Assembly (NCBI GenBank): GCA_016787725.1
Contig: JAEUTZ010000004.1
Span: forward strand, 248,001-312,000
DNA: 64,000 bases
Direction: 5' to 3'
From: Cyclobacteriaceae bacterium
GTDB taxonomy: Bacteria; Bacteroidota; Bacteroidia; Cytophagales; Cyclobacteriaceae
In this document: one piece after another, positions 39,332-50,100 of the stretch
Layout of the letters: the number at the start of each line of letters is the position of its first letter
How positions within the stretch are numbered: the stretch's first letter is position 1
The notes under the pieces: model-generated
What the model was told of the DNA's origin: nothing
Database searches by the model: none
What the model saw: only the letters and a program-made list of their open reading frames with translations
Position numbers and translations under genes: made by a program

Positions 39332-40855
39332 TTAAATAGTTGCTGGTTCCCACCCTTTGCGGTATTCACGCGCCAGGTAGGCATTCGCCTCCGGGGCATT
39401 GGTGATTTTCATGTTCGCTGCATCGTAGTACAAGGTCTTGCCGGTGCGCAAAGCGACCGCATACAAATTGATGGCTTCCGTCAACGGCCAGGTATCACGC
39501 AAACTTCCCGGACATTGGGCCTTGTTTTTAATGCCATCGATAAAACCTTTAAGAACATCCCCACCCGGTTCCTCACGTGGATGTTTCCAGCTTTCACCGG
39601 CACGTTTGCCGGAAATGATTTGCGGATTTTCTCCATGGAAGCCGGCCAGAATGATGCCGGCATCTCCAACAAACATCATGGCTTCGGCCGGCAAGTCTTT
39701 ATTTTGTTTTACTAACTCCTCAGGCACTGCCGGGCGCATGCCTCCATCATACCAGCACAGGTTGATGGCCGGCCGCGAACCTTTCGCTTCAAACCGGAAC
39801 CGGACCTGGCTGGCCAGTGGAAAGGCAAAATCATTCCGGATCCGGAACGGTACCTTTTCATTAAAGTCGACTGCATGATTGCGGTTCGGCTCGATGATGG
39901 TGGGCGCTTCCAGTTGCAACGCCTGGAATACTTTCCACAAACTATAGTGCCCCATGTCGGCCATCGAACCACCCCCGAAGTCATACCAGCCCCGGAAGAC
40001 CATATTGGTATAGTTGGGATGATAAGGCCGCTCTTTCTCCGGCCCCAGCCACAAATCCCAGTTAAGATCTTTCGGAACCGGGGGTGTATCCGCAGGCAAC
40101 GAAGTATACTGTGGCCATACGGGCCGGTTCGTCCAGTTGTGTACTTCTTTTAATGTACCGATTGCTCCGCTGTTAATCCACTCCATGGTTTTGTCCATGT
40201 CGGCATTGGCTTCCCACGCTGCGAGGTGGCTGGTAGCCGGTGATTTTTTTGCCAGATCAATTACCTGCTTTCCTTCCAGCAACCGGTTGGCTACCGGTTT
40301 GTGCATAGTTACATGGATGTTGCGCTTCAAGGCGGCAATGGCCAGCAGTCCATGCAGGTGATCGGGCGTCATGATTTTGATGGCATCCAGATCTTTTTCT
40401 TTGGCAAACAGTTCGCGAAAATCGGTATAGGCGTTGCAGGCGCTGTATTGATCTGTGCTGCGTTGCTCTTTATAATAGGTGTCTACAATGTATTTGCCAT
40501 TGTTCAACCCACCCGGAATGTCATTGTCACCTCCGGGGGTCCAGGTGGTGCTGTTCAATTTTTTGCGGATCTGATCGCGCAGGTAATTCTTGCCCCAGTC
40601 GCGGTAGCCGACCGCTTCAAGGTTCGGATCACAGACGGCAACTATTTGAATTTCGGGTACGGAGAGCAAGGGCAAAATTTCGCGCAAGCCCTGCGTGCCC
40701 AGGCCGATGTAAGCCATTGTGATCTTATCGCTGGGGGCTGTGAAATCTTTTCCACCGAGTACATGCCGTGGGAGAATGGTAAACGCCAGGGCGGTGGAGG
40801 CCATGTTACCAATAAATTTTCTGCGGTTGAGGGGAGTAATTAAAGGCTTTTTCAT
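39332..40855 (-). CDS. Gfo/Idh/MocA family oxidoreductase, Tat-exported
   Basis: The protein is 507 aa with a Tat signal (NRRKFIGNMASTALAFTILP). The NAD(P)-binding Rossmann part reads MAYIGLGTQGLREILPL, and the catalytic-lysine region MHKPVANRLLEGKQVIDLA follows, with EKP replaced by HKP. The C-terminal beta-sheet domain contains GGSMADMGHYSLWKVF. Secreted members of this family in Bacteroidota act on sugars and polyols with a tightly bound NAD. The gene starts the minus-strand run Gfo/Idh, isomerase, DinB-like. The 270 bases before it show no other gene. Confidence 0.92.
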   Translation of the reverse strand: MKKPLITPLNRRKFIGNMASTALAFTILPRHVLGGKDFTAPSDKITMAYIGLGTQGLREILPLLSVPEIQIVAVCDPNLEAVGYRDWGKNYLRDQIRKKLNSTTWTPGGDNDIPGGLNNGKYIVDTYYKEQRSTDQYSACNAYTDFRELFAKEKDLDAIKIMTPDHLHGLLAIAALKRNIHVTMHKPVANRLLEGKQVIDLAKKSPATSHLAAWEANADMDKTMEWINSGAIGTLKEVHNWTNRPVWPQYTSLPADTPPVPKDLNWDLWLGPEKERPYHPNYTNMVFRGWYDFGGGSMADMGHYSLWKVFQALQLEAPTIIEPNRNHAVDFNEKVPFRIRNDFAFPLASQVRFRFEAKGSRPAINLCWYDGGMRPAVPEELVKQNKDLPAEAMMFVGDAGIILAGFHGENPQIISGKRAGESWKHPREEPGGDVLKGFIDGIKNKAQCPGSLRDTWPLTEAINLYAVALRTGKTLYYDAANMKITNAPEANAYLAREYRKGWEPATI

Positions 40856-41125
40856 ACGGTAGAAGTTAGGAAGAAGCTGTGCGGTACAAGCAATCTATTA
40901 ATTTGAGCGCTTAATAACCAGTAATTTTATGGGGAAGGTCGCGTGCGGTACTTTGCTGCCCGATAACGGTGAGGGTAAAATAAACTTAATGATTTGAGGC
41001 CAGGGATGCGGGTGCTGAATTCTGATTGTAATACCATTCGAATGGCATCTTCATGTCATGTTACAATTTCGGGTAACAGGGATTGAATAATTCCTCAACG
41101 CAAGACCGGGAGCAGTGGTTGATTT

Positions 41126-42118
41126 TTAAAACCTCACCTCGTTCTCCAACGGATCTCCATTTTTATAATGATTCAGATTCGAAAGGGTGGTGATGGCGAT
41201 TTGAGTCAGCGCTTCCTGTGTGAAGAAGCCCTGGTGGGCGGTAATCAATACGTTCGGGAAACTGCTGAGCCGTGAAATTATATCGTCCTTGATGATTTTC
41301 TCGGAGAGGTCGCGGAAAAATAATTTCTCCTCCTGTTCATAGACATCAATTCCCAAGGCACCAATGGTTGCTGATTTCAATCCCTGGATCACCGATCGGG
41401 TATCAATCAATGCACCCCGGCTGGTATTGATGAGCATGACTCCTTTTTTCAATTGTTGTACCGATTGATCGTTGATCAGGTACCGTGTATGTTCGTTGAG
41501 CGGGCAATGCAGCGAGAGGATATCCGATTGCGAAAACAAAGTGGCTAAGGGCACATAGGTAACTCCGGCCGCTTGGAGTTGTGCATCGGGCTTGATATCG
41601 TATGCCAACACCTTACAACCAAAACCGAGCATAATTGTACAAACGACTTGGCCTATGTTTCCGGTTCCTACCACACCCACCGTTTTACCATATAGATCAA
41701 ACCCCAGTAAGCCGTTGAGTGAAAAGTTTTGTTCGCGCACCCGGTTATAGGCTTTGTGGGTTTTGCGATTTAAAGTCATCATCATCGCCACCGCATGTTC
41801 AGCCACTGCATGGGGCGAGTAGGCAGGAACGCGAACAATCTTTACATTGAATTCTTTGGCCGCAGCCAAGTCTACCTGATTGAACCCGGCACACCGCAAT
41901 GCCAGGATGCCAATTCCTTTTTGTGCCACGTGCTGCAAGACCGGGCGGCTGATCTGATCGTTAACGAATGTACAAATCGCGTCTACTTCGCCCAGAAGGT
42001 TAACGGTTTTTTCATTGAGAGCCGTTTCATAGTATTCGATGGTAAACCCCAGGCCTACATTGTACTTATCAAAAAAAGTTTTGTCGTATGTCTGGGTACT
42101 AAAAAAAGCAATTTTCAT
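41126..42118 (-). CDS. ldhA: D-isomer-specific 2-hydroxyacid dehydrogenase, D-lactate dehydrogenase-like
   Basis: The protein is 330 aa, matching LdhA. It has the NAD loop VGTGNIGQ (~150-157), the substrate Arg in NTSRGALIDT, the acid in GIDVYEQEE, and the catalytic His in TAHQGFFT. RCAGFNQVD is the N-terminal substrate loop typical for the D-lactate branch. It would convert pyruvate to D-lactate with NADH in the cytoplasm. Substrate choice by sequence alone is likely but not certain. It follows the nrdA terminator, so it has its own promoter in the short gap. Confidence 0.92.
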   Translation of the reverse strand: MKIAFFSTQTYDKTFFDKYNVGLGFTIEYYETALNEKTVNLLGEVDAICTFVNDQISRPVLQHVAQKGIGILALRCAGFNQVDLAAAKEFNVKIVRVPAYSPHAVAEHAVAMMMTLNRKTHKAYNRVREQNFSLNGLLGFDLYGKTVGVVGTGNIGQVVCTIMLGFGCKVLAYDIKPDAQLQAAGVTYVPLATLFSQSDILSLHCPLNEHTRYLINDQSVQQLKKGVMLINTSRGALIDTRSVIQGLKSATIGALGIDVYEQEEKLFFRDLSEKIIKDDIISRLSSFPNVLITAHQGFFTQEALTQIAITTLSNLNHYKNGDPLENEVRF

Positions 42119-42130
42119 AATTGATATAAA

Positions 42131-42158
42131 AAGAAAGCCCGGAGTGCCGGGCTTTCTT
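42131..42158 (-). terminator. Terminator after nrdA
   Basis: AAGAAAGCCCGG (42131-42142) pairs perfectly with CCGGGCTTTCTT (42147-42158) around a four-base loop. On the minus strand TTTTATATC follows the hairpin, so it stops transcription leaving nrdA. Confidence 0.9.
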
Positions 42159-42175
42159 AATTAGGTTAATCTTAA

Positions 42176-44659
42176 TTAACTCCCACATGCTTCACACGCA
42201 TCCGGGTTGTCCAGGGAGCAAGCCATGTCGGCTCGCTTCTGATCGAGATCCGAAAGTTTCACTTCCGGCTCGTTGTAGGCGATCGTCTGCTGGGCTTCCT
42301 TTACCGGGGCATAGGTTGCAACGGGTTCCGTCACCAACGCATTCGCGGCATTGGTAGCCGCTTGCGCATGGGCGGTGGGTTGTTGCATGGCCGTTTTATC
42401 CAATGTAAACTTGATCGCATCCGCAGCAGCGGTGGAGCGCAAATAATACATACCGGTCTTCAACCCTTTCTTCCACGCATAGAAGTGCATGGAGGTAAGC
42501 TTCCCAAAGTTGGGATCGGTTAAGTGAATGTTCAGACTTTGACTCTGGCAGATGTAAGCACCACGGTCGGCACTCATGTCGATGATCGACTTCTGCGAAA
42601 TCTCCCACACGGTTTTGTAAATATCCTTGATGTTTTGCGGAATCTCGGCAATGGGTTGAACCGAACCGTTGGTAGAAATCAGTTTCTGACGCATGTTCTC
42701 ACTCCACAAGCCCAGGCTGATGAGGTCTTTCATCAAATGCTTATTGGCAATAATGAACTCGCCCGACAATGTTCTTCGCGTGTAGATGTTTGAAGTGTAC
42801 GGTTCGAAGCATTCGTTGTTGCCCAGGATTTGCGAAGTAGAAGCGGTAGGCATTGGAGCGAGCAGCAACGAATTGCGCACGCCATGTTGCTTCACTTCTT
42901 TCTTCAGGTTGTCCCAATCCCAGCGTCCGGAATCCGGGGTAACGCCCCACATATCAAACTGGAAGATTCCTTTGGAGACCGGTGAACCCTTAAAGGTTTC
43001 ATACGGCCCATGCTGCTTCGATAACTCCATGGAAGACTCCATGGCCGCGAAGTAGATGGTTTCGTGGATTTCTTTATTCAGTTGACGGGCCTCCGGTGAA
43101 TCGAACGGCATACGCAACAAAATGAACGCATCCGCCAGGCCTTGTACGCCAATGCCAATCGGGCGGTGGCGCAGGTTGGAATTGCGGGCTTCAATCACCG
43201 GATAGTAGTTCACGTCAATCACCTTGTTCAGGTTGCGCGTAACCACCTTGGTGATTTCATACAACTTCTGATGGTCGAAGGTGCCATCTTCGGTAATAAA
43301 CTTGGGCAAGGCAATCGAGGCGAGGTTACACACGGCCACTTCATCGGGTGAGGTGTACTCGATAATCTCCGTACACAGGTTGCTCGACTTAATGGTACCC
43401 AAATGTTTTTGATTGGATTTGCGGTTGGCCGCATCCTTGTAGAGCATGTAAGGCGTGCCGGTTTCAATCTGGGCTTCCAGAATTTCAAACCAGAGATCCT
43501 GGGCTTTTACTTGCTTGCGGAACTTGCCTTCCTTCTCGTATTTTTCATAGAGGCGTTCAAACTCTTCGCCCCAGCAATCGGCCAGGCCGGGTGCTTCGTT
43601 CGGGCAGAAGAGGGACCACATCTCATTGTTCTCGATGCGCTTCATGAACAGGTCCGGAATCCACATGGCATAGAATAAATCGCGGGCGCGCATTTCTTCC
43701 TTGCCGTGGTTCTTCTTCAGTTCGAGAAAATCAAATACATCGGCATGCCAGGGTTCAAGGTAAATGGCAAAGCTTCCTTTGCGCTTACCACCGCCCTGAT
43801 CCACATAGCGGGCCGTCATGTCGAAGTTTCTGAGCATGGGCACAATGCCGTTGGATGTTCCGCCTGTGCCTTTGATGTAGGAGCCTTTAGCGCGCACGTT
43901 GTGAATGCTGAGGCCAATGCCTCCGGCCGACTGCGAGATTTTCGCAGTTTGTTTTAGGGTATCATAGATTCCGTCAATGCTGTCATCCTTCATGGTCAGG
44001 AGGAAGCAGGAGGAAAGCTGGGGCTTGGGCGTGCCGGCATTAAATAAAGTAGGGGTGGCGTGTGTAAACCACTTCTCCGATAATAAATGATAGGTTTCGA
44101 TGGCAGCCGGAATATCTTCTCCGTGAATGCCAACCGCCACCCGCATGAGCAAATGTTGCGGACGTTCCACCACCTTGCCGTCAATCTTCATCAGGTACGA
44201 ACGCTCCAGGGTCTTGAATCCGAAGTAGTCGTAACTGAAATCGCGGTCGTAGAGGATGGCTTCATCCAGCTCGGCTGCATTTTCATGAATCACCTTCCAG
44301 GTGTCTTTGGAAATGAGCGGGGCATTTTGGCCGGTCTTGGGATCCACATAGGTGTACAGTCTTTTCATTGTGTTGGAGAAAGACTTGCTGGTAACCTTGT
44401 GCAGGTTCGAAACGGCAATGCGTGCCGCTAGCTTGGCGAAGTCAGGATGGCGGGTGGTCATGGTCGCTGCAATTTCAGCAGCCAGATTATCCAGTTCCTG
44501 GGTGGAAACACCATCGTACAGGCCATTAATCACTTTCATGGCCACCTCTACCGGGTTGACAAATTTGGGATCTAAACCATAGCAGAGTTTTTCAATACGG
44601 GCCGTGATTTTATCAAACTTTACGGACTCCCGGTGTCCGTCACGTTTTAGTACGAGCAT
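42176..44659 (-). CDS. nrdA: Class Ia ribonucleoside-diphosphate reductase, alpha subunit
   Basis: The protein is 827 aa. An ATP-cone regulatory domain lies at the N terminus ([20 protein letters not shown], residues ~1-90). The catalytic barrel has SSNLCTEI with an active-site Cys, [16 protein letters not shown] with Asn, Cys and Glu, and GMYYLRS with the radical-transfer Tyr pair. The C-terminal CEACGS (822-827) is the thioredoxin-facing dithiol. It reduces ribonucleoside diphosphates to deoxy forms with the NrdB radical. The cone gives dATP/ATP control. nrdB lies 52 bases upstream on the same strand. A long Ala/Thr-rich linker joins barrel and tail. Confidence 0.97.
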   Translation of the reverse strand: MLVLKRDGHRESVKFDKITARIEKLCYGLDPKFVNPVEVAMKVINGLYDGVSTQELDNLAAEIAATMTTRHPDFAKLAARIAVSNLHKVTSKSFSNTMKRLYTYVDPKTGQNAPLISKDTWKVIHENAAELDEAILYDRDFSYDYFGFKTLERSYLMKIDGKVVERPQHLLMRVAVGIHGEDIPAAIETYHLLSEKWFTHATPTLFNAGTPKPQLSSCFLLTMKDDSIDGIYDTLKQTAKISQSAGGIGLSIHNVRAKGSYIKGTGGTSNGIVPMLRNFDMTARYVDQGGGKRKGSFAIYLEPWHADVFDFLELKKNHGKEEMRARDLFYAMWIPDLFMKRIENNEMWSLFCPNEAPGLADCWGEEFERLYEKYEKEGKFRKQVKAQDLWFEILEAQIETGTPYMLYKDAANRKSNQKHLGTIKSSNLCTEIIEYTSPDEVAVCNLASIALPKFITEDGTFDHQKLYEITKVVTRNLNKVIDVNYYPVIEARNSNLRHRPIGIGVQGLADAFILLRMPFDSPEARQLNKEIHETIYFAAMESSMELSKQHGPYETFKGSPVSKGIFQFDMWGVTPDSGRWDWDNLKKEVKQHGVRNSLLLAPMPTASTSQILGNNECFEPYTSNIYTRRTLSGEFIIANKHLMKDLISLGLWSENMRQKLISTNGSVQPIAEIPQNIKDIYKTVWEISQKSIIDMSADRGAYICQSQSLNIHLTDPNFGKLTSMHFYAWKKGLKTGMYYLRSTAAADAIKFTLDKTAMQQPTAHAQAATNAANALVTEPVATYAPVKEAQQTIAYNEPEVKLSDLDQKRADMACSLDNPDACEACGS

Positions 44660-44711
44660 CTGAAAATAGGGTTGTGTGGTAAAAACAGTTTAAAAAATGT
44701 GATCGAATGTA

Positions 44712-45701
44712 TCAAAAATCTTCGTTCAGTGAAAACTTTGGCGCGGTTTCTTTTTCCGTGCTTTTCATCACTCCGGCTTTCTGATATTCGGCCACACGCT
44801 TTTCGAAGAAATTGGTTTTGCCGCGCAGCGAAATCATGTCCATGAAATCGAAGGGGTTGGTAGCTCCATATACCTTCTTCCCGGTCAACTCATTGATCAG
44901 GCGATCGGCCACAAACTCAATGTATTGACGCATCTGTTCGGCATTCATTCCGATCAAATTCACCGGCAAGGCATCGGTCACAAATTCTTTTTCAATTTCC
45001 ACGGCATCTTTGATAATCTCAATCACCCGCTCTTCTGAAAGTTTGTTCACGACATGCTGGCTATAGAGGTGGCAGGCAAAATCGCAGTGCAACCCTTCAT
45101 CACGCGAGATCAGTTCGTTGGAGAAACTGAGGCCGGGCATCAGACCGCGTTTCTTCAACCAGAAAATGGAGCAGAACGAGCCGGAAAAGAAAATTCCTTC
45201 CACGGCCGCAAACGCAATCAGGCGCTCCTGGAAATTTCCTTGCGAAATCCAGCGCAACGCCCAGTCAGCTTTTTTCTTTACGCAATCCATCGTGTCGATG
45301 GCGTGAAACAATTTGTCTTTCTCCCGCGCATCCTTTACGTAGGTGTCTATTAATAAAGAGTAGGTCTCGGAGTGGATGTTCTCAATGGCAATCTGAAAGC
45401 CATAAAAGAACTTGGCTTCGGTGTATTGCACCTCGCCCACAAAGTGTTCGGCCAGGTTTTCGTTTACAATGCCATCGCTGGCAGCAAAAAATGCCAGTAC
45501 GTGGGTAATAAAGTGGCGTTCTCCATCATTCAGATTGGCCCAATCTTTCAAATCGTGGCTCAAATCAATCTCTTCGGCCGTCCAAAAGCTGGCCTCGGCC
45601 TGTTTATAGAACCTCCAGATATCATGGTGTACGATGGGGAAGAGCACGAAGCGGTCTTTGTTCTCTTTGAGGATGGGTTCTTCTTTTGCGGAATGACTCA
45701 T
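44712..45701 (-). CDS. nrdB: Class Ia ribonucleoside-diphosphate reductase, beta subunit
   Basis: The protein is 329 aa, as expected. Iron ligands of the ferritin-like core are visible as [18 protein letters not shown], with the ExxH pair in the fourth helix, and [16 protein letters not shown], a second ExxH. The radical Tyr should be in YSLLIDTY. It supplies the tyrosyl radical to NrdA. It is the first gene of the nrdBA pair. A consensus promoter lies ~135 bases upstream, and a hairpin followed by a T-rich run lies in the leader. Confidence 0.97.
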   Translation of the reverse strand: MSHSAKEEPILKENKDRFVLFPIVHHDIWRFYKQAEASFWTAEEIDLSHDLKDWANLNDGERHFITHVLAFFAASDGIVNENLAEHFVGEVQYTEAKFFYGFQIAIENIHSETYSLLIDTYVKDAREKDKLFHAIDTMDCVKKKADWALRWISQGNFQERLIAFAAVEGIFFSGSFCSIFWLKKRGLMPGLSFSNELISRDEGLHCDFACHLYSQHVVNKLSEERVIEIIKDAVEIEKEFVTDALPVNLIGMNAEQMRQYIEFVADRLINELTGKKVYGATNPFDFMDMISLRGKTNFFEKRVAEYQKAGVMKSTEKETAPKFSLNEDF

Positions 45702-45742
45702 GTGTAAAATACTTTAAAGGTTACCTATGTTTTTTGCAAACA

Positions 45743-45762
45743 AAAGCCCGTTCAGGGCTTCT
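45743..45762 (-). terminator. Hairpin with T-rich tail in the nrdB leader, possible attenuator
   Basis: On the minus strand AAGCCC, TGAAC loop, GGGCTT is followed by TTGTTTGC. It lies between the likely transcription start (~45828) and the nrdB ATG (45701), so part of the transcripts could stop here. Confidence 0.5.
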
Positions 45763-45833
45763 GGTGCAGGTGATTAATTTTTTTGGAGAGCATGAAGGAT
45801 GAGATCAACATCCCTTCATAACTTCAGCATCGA

Positions 45834-45864
45834 CAAATATTCGAAATGATGAGTCAAAAACAAA
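45834..45864 (-). promoter_or_regulatory. Promoter of nrdBA with upstream GTGT/ACAC dyads
   Basis: On the minus strand TTTG (45861-45864), 19 bases, then AATATTTG (45834-45841) fits the Bacteroidota consensus with one change. Just upstream, GTGTAACAC (45878-45886) and GTGTGGAATCACAC (45888-45901) are dyads that could bind a repressor such as NrdR. Their arm order is the reverse of the E. coli NrdR box, so that is uncertain. Confidence 0.5.
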
Positions 45865-45909
45865 GTGAAGTTTTTGCGTGTAACACCGTGTGGAATCACA
45901 CTGGCGGCC

Positions 45910-46195
45910 GTAAGTGTTTGGTAAATAGTTGCTTTAAAAAAATTGTGTCAATCATTAGATGAGATAAAATATTTTTAAATTTTTTTTGCGCTCAGACAGC
46001 ACCAAAATCGAAACTATTTTTCAGTACGAGTGAACTCCCGAATTTCCTAAAACCCGGGGCGACAATTCTTTGCGGCATGTCCGTTCAAATGGGTAGGAGG
46101 GGTAACCGCATGGTGGTAAGGCCATTGACAAGGATTAGGCAGGAAGCTCCGAAAATTCTTTGAAATCAAGGATTTTAGGGCAATTTAGTGGGGTA
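45910..46195. other. Unexplained non-coding stretch between nrdB and rplU
   Basis: No ORF is convincing. 45950-45985 is very AT-rich. 46020-46165 is GC-richer, with ATGG/CCAT and GCGG/CCGC pairings and AATTCTTTG at both 46063 and 46155. It lies upstream of the rplU promoter, so it is not the rplU leader. I tested it by eye against the conserved cores of SRP RNA, RNase P RNA and tmRNA and found no match. Confidence 0.35.
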
Positions 46196-46198
46196 CCC

Positions 46199-46228
46199 TT
46201 GTTTTTCAAGTCGATTGATCTATCTTTG
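46199..46228 (+). promoter_or_regulatory. Consensus promoter of rplU-rpmA
   Basis: TTG (46199-46201), 19 bases, then TATCTTTG (46221-46228) is a full match to the Bacteroidota consensus. Expected start ~46233, leaving a leader of ~20 bases before the rplU ATG at 46253. Confidence 0.8.
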
Positions 46229-46252
46229 CAGTCCATTTTTAAAAACATAAGC

Positions 46253-46561
46253 ATGTACGCAATAGTAGACATTGCCGGTAAGCAGTTTAAGGTGGCTAAA
46301 GACCAATATATCTATGCTCCAAAAATGGAGGGAGAAACGGGTGCCAACGTATCGTTTGACAACGTTCTTCTTCTGGACAAGGATGGCAGTGTGGAAGTTG
46401 GCGCCCCTACTGTAAAAGGTGTGAAGGTATCAGGGAAGATTCTGGAGCACGTAAAAGGAAACAAGGTGATTATTTTCAAAAAGAAGCGCAGAAAGGGATA
46501 CACCGTGAAGAACGGCCATCGCCAGCAGTTCACCAAGGTGCAAATTGAAAGCATCGGGTAA
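46253..46561 (+). CDS. rplU: 50S ribosomal protein L21
   Basis: The protein is 102 aa from ATG 46253 (MYAIVDIAGKQFKVAKDQYI), the normal L21 start. A longer frame from 46160 would run through the promoter and is rejected. GNKVIIFKKKRRKGYTVKNG and HRQQFTKVQIESI are the conserved rRNA-binding end. It is part of the large subunit. rpmA follows 36 bases on, the classical pair. The intervening bases TTGAATCTTAAATTTTGAAT are of a simple-repeat type also seen before 32832. Confidence 0.97.
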   Translation: MYAIVDIAGKQFKVAKDQYIYAPKMEGETGANVSFDNVLLLDKDGSVEVGAPTVKGVKVSGKILEHVKGNKVIIFKKKRRKGYTVKNGHRQQFTKVQIESIG

Positions 46562-46597
46562 TTTTTGCATGTTGAATCTTAAATTTTGAATTGAGTT

Positions 46598-46855
46598 ATG
46601 GCACATAAAAAAGGAGAAGGTAAAGTAAAGAACGGCCGCGAATCGGAAAGCAAACGGTTAGGTATTAAAGTATTCGGTGGTCAGAAAGTAGTGGCGGGCA
46701 ACATCATCGTACGCCAGCGGGGCACCAAGCACAACCCGGGCCGCAACGTGGGCATCGGCAAAGACCACACCTTGTTTGCACTCACCAACGGGGTAGTCGT
46801 TTTTAAGAAAGGCCGCGCCAACAAATCTTTTGTATCCGTTCAGGCCGAAGCCTGA
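46598..46855 (+). CDS. rpmA: 50S ribosomal protein L27
   Basis: The protein is 85 aa starting [20 protein letters not shown], the typical L27 N-terminus without a cleavable extension. [17 protein letters not shown] and [12 protein letters not shown] are conserved core segments. Its N-terminal tail reaches toward the peptidyl-transferase centre. It is the second gene of the rplU-rpmA operon and ends before a strong terminator. Confidence 0.98.
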   Translation: MAHKKGEGKVKNGRESESKRLGIKVFGGQKVVAGNIIVRQRGTKHNPGRNVGIGKDHTLFALTNGVVVFKKGRANKSFVSVQAEA

Positions 46856-46881
46856 TTGGAATAAAAAGCAACCAATTTTAT

Positions 46882-46920
46882 AAAAGCACCCCTCGTTTTA
46901 GGGGTGCTTTTCTTTTTATA
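46882..46920 (+). terminator. Terminator of rplU-rpmA
   Basis: AAAAGCACCCCT (46882-46893) pairs with AGGGGTGCTTTT (46900-46911), followed by CTTTTTATA. The rest of the gap to 47161 shows no gene; CCTAAA is repeated three times just before the SusC start. Confidence 0.92.
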
Positions 46921-47161
46921 CCCGATTCAATAAAAAAAATTTAGAAAATTTTCAACAAGCCCAACTCCAAAGATTCTTCTGATTGGAGACCTTCAAGGGA
47001 CTGAACAACAGAATATTTTGGTCCGCAATCGTTACTTGCTATATTTTATTCTGTGTCCAGATAAGATGACAGAATAAGAATAGAGGTATTCTTGGTGGGG
47101 GGTATTTTGCACCTCTGTCCGAAAGCTTAGATTTAACGCTTTAAAACCTAAACCTAAACCT

Positions 47162-50100
47162 ATGAAGAAGTTTCTACTGTTATGCTTCTCATTCGTTTTT
47201 GTGCTCAGTGCCTGGGCGCAGGATCGAGTGGTTTCGGGTAAAGTGACGTCTACGGAAGACGGTTCGGCTTTGCCCGGAGTAAACGTAGTGCTGAAAGGCA
47301 CTACAAACGGAACGGTTACCGATGCCGATGGTAACTACCGACTTACTATCCCGGCTTCCGGGGGAAGTTTGGTCTTTTCCTTCATCGGACTTACAACCCA
47401 GGAAATTGCCATTGGTGATCGCAATACCGTGGATATTTCGCTCGGGTTGGATGTTACCCAGCTGGGTGAAGTGGTGGTAACCGGTCAGGGTATTGCCCGC
47501 GATAAGAAAGCGCTGGGTTATGCCGTGAGTTCAGTCGGTGCCGACCAACTATCCGCCCGCCCGGTGAACGACATTTCCCGCGTATTGCAGGGCAAAGTTC
47601 CCGGAGTGGTCATTAACCCCACCGGGGGTGCTGCCGGTGCCGGATCGAGCATCAACATCCGCGGGTATTCTTCTTTAACGGGAAGTACCCAACCCTTATG
47701 GGTAGTGGATGGCGTGCCGTTTAACTCCGCCACGAACAATGCTTCTGGTTTTACAACGGGGGGAACCGCCACAGCCACCAGCCGCTTCCTGGACATTGAC
47801 CCGAACACCATTGAGAGCATCAACGTATTGAAGGGCTTGGCTGCTACTGTATTGTATGGCGACCAGGGCCGCAATGGTGTAATTCTTGTTACCACCAAAT
47901 CCGGAGCCAATAAGCGCAAGCAGTCGGAAATCAGCTTCCAGCAGTCACTCTCCATCAGTGAAATCGCTTCGCTGCCAACGTTCCAGGATAAATATGGAAA
48001 TGGGTTCCAACAGTTGTATGGTCAGTTCTTCAGCAACTGGGGTCCGCACTTTGACGAAATTGACTCGGTAGGGTATGCCTATCAGTTCCTTTCAGACCCT
48101 TCGCTGCGCGATGCTTATCCTGAATACTTTTTCAGGCGTGAATCGTATGATGCCAAACCAGATCCTTCTGGGTTCTTCCGGAATGGTTTAGTGTCTAACA
48201 CCTCTGTGAACATAGCAGGCGGTTCAGATAAATTGAGCTACAATGCTTCCGTTGCTTATACAAAAGAGGAAGGCTATGCTCCGGGCAACGACCTGGAGCG
48301 TTTGAATATTTCTACCGGATTTACCGCGGCCGTTACGGATAAGTTCACTATCAAAACATCCATTCTGATTGCCAATACGGATTTCCAATCTCCGCCTTTA
48401 AATGGTGCAACAGGTGGGGGAGCCTCATTCGGTGGGGTGCCCTCGTTATATGGCCAATTTTTATACACGCCCCGAAATGTGGACGTTTTGAATTTGCCGT
48501 TTGAGACCCCTTTGGAGAAGAAAAGTATATATTACCGCGGTGGTAACGACATTCCCAACCCACGGTGGGTAGCCAAGTATCTACGAGAAACGGATGTTAC
48601 CAACCGCTTCTTTAATGCTTCTACGTTGTCCTACGATTTCACCGATAACATCAGTTTGGCATATCGTGTAGGATATGATACCTATACGCAAAACCAGAGC
48701 CGTGAGTATAACAAGGGTATCGGCCCTACGTACAATGTTATTGATCGTGGCGTGTTTCAAACACAAACCTTTACCAACACGATCTGGAACCACGACTTGA
48801 TATTCTCGTTGTCAAAAGACCTGACTTCGGAAATTTCCATGTCGGCCCGTATCGGGGGTAACGCCCGTAACGACAAGAGCCAGCGCGATGGTATCTACTC
48901 TGAAAACCAGACCGTGTTTGGCTTGATGGCGCACTCCAACTTCCAGACTTCCTCCTCGCGCAGTATCGCGTTTGACGGCAGAACCTTCTACCGCAATACC
49001 GAGCAGCAGCGTTATGGTGTGTATGGCGATTTCTCCTTTGACTACAGAGACTATGTGTTCCTGAACCTGGCCGGTCGTAACGACTGGACCTCAACACTGG
49101 AAGAGGGCTTTAACTCCTTATTCTATCCCAGTGCCAGTGCATCGTTCATTCCTACCGAAGCGTTTTCCGGATTGAAGTCGAACACGTTGAATATGTTAAA
49201 GTTGCGCGTGGGCTACGGAACTTCCGCAGGTTTCCCCGGTGTGTATTCTACCCGTTCGATTGTTGCGCAGAACCTGCGTGGCTTTGCCGATGCCGGTGGT
49301 ACGATCTATGCTGAGCAAACCATCTCCGACTTCCTCGGCAATGCCAAGTTGAAGGCTGAGTTGCAGCAAGAGATTGAAGCTGGTTTTGAAGCTAAGTTCC
49401 TGCAAGACCGCATAGGCATCGATTTCACCGTGTACAATCGCACTACCCGCGACTTGATCACAACCGCTCCGATTGACCCGGCCACCGGCTATACCTCTAC
49501 CGCTACCAACATTGGTAAGCTCAGCAACAAAGGTATTGAAGTGGCTTTAACAGGAGTTGCCGTTAAGTCCGGTGATTTTATGTGGGACATCATGCTGAAC
49601 TACACAGTGGTACGGCCGAAAGTGGAAGAGTTAGGCGGAGGAATATCTGAGATCGTACTTTCCGGGTTCACCGATCGCGGAAACTTTGCCATCGAAGGTC
49701 GCCCCACCAATATCATCAAAGGGTCAACCATCTTGAAAGATCCCAATGGAAATCGCGTAGTGGGATCGGCTGGGTTGTATGAGTTGGATCCGATCTTGCG
49801 CGAGTTGGGCGATCCCAATGCCAAGTGGCTGGCCTCCTTATTCAACACGTTTACCTATAAAGGCTTTACGTTTAGCTTCCAGTGGGATTACCGTCATGGT
49901 GGCAAAATCTATTCCTCCACGGCATCAGCGGTTATTGGCCGGGGTACCTCGGATGATGTTGATTTCAACCACGACTTAACGTTCATTCTGCCTGGGGTGA
50001 AGAACATTGGAACTAGCGATGCCCCGAATTATGTGGAGAATGATATTCAGATCACTGCTTCAGACTATGGGTTTAACACGCAGTTCTTCGGATACAACGA

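Noticed and set aside
42340-45710. Plus-strand frames of 60-115 aa across nrdA and nrdB
   Set aside because: These are antisense shadows of two strongly identified housekeeping genes.
46020-46170. SRP RNA, RNase P RNA or tmRNA gene
   Set aside because: Partial words such as CAGGAAGCTCC recall SRP RNA, but the conserved GGAAGNAGC core and other signatures are missing.
46160-46252. N-terminal extension of L21
   Set aside because: The extra residues overlap the rplU promoter; L21 normally begins MYAIV.
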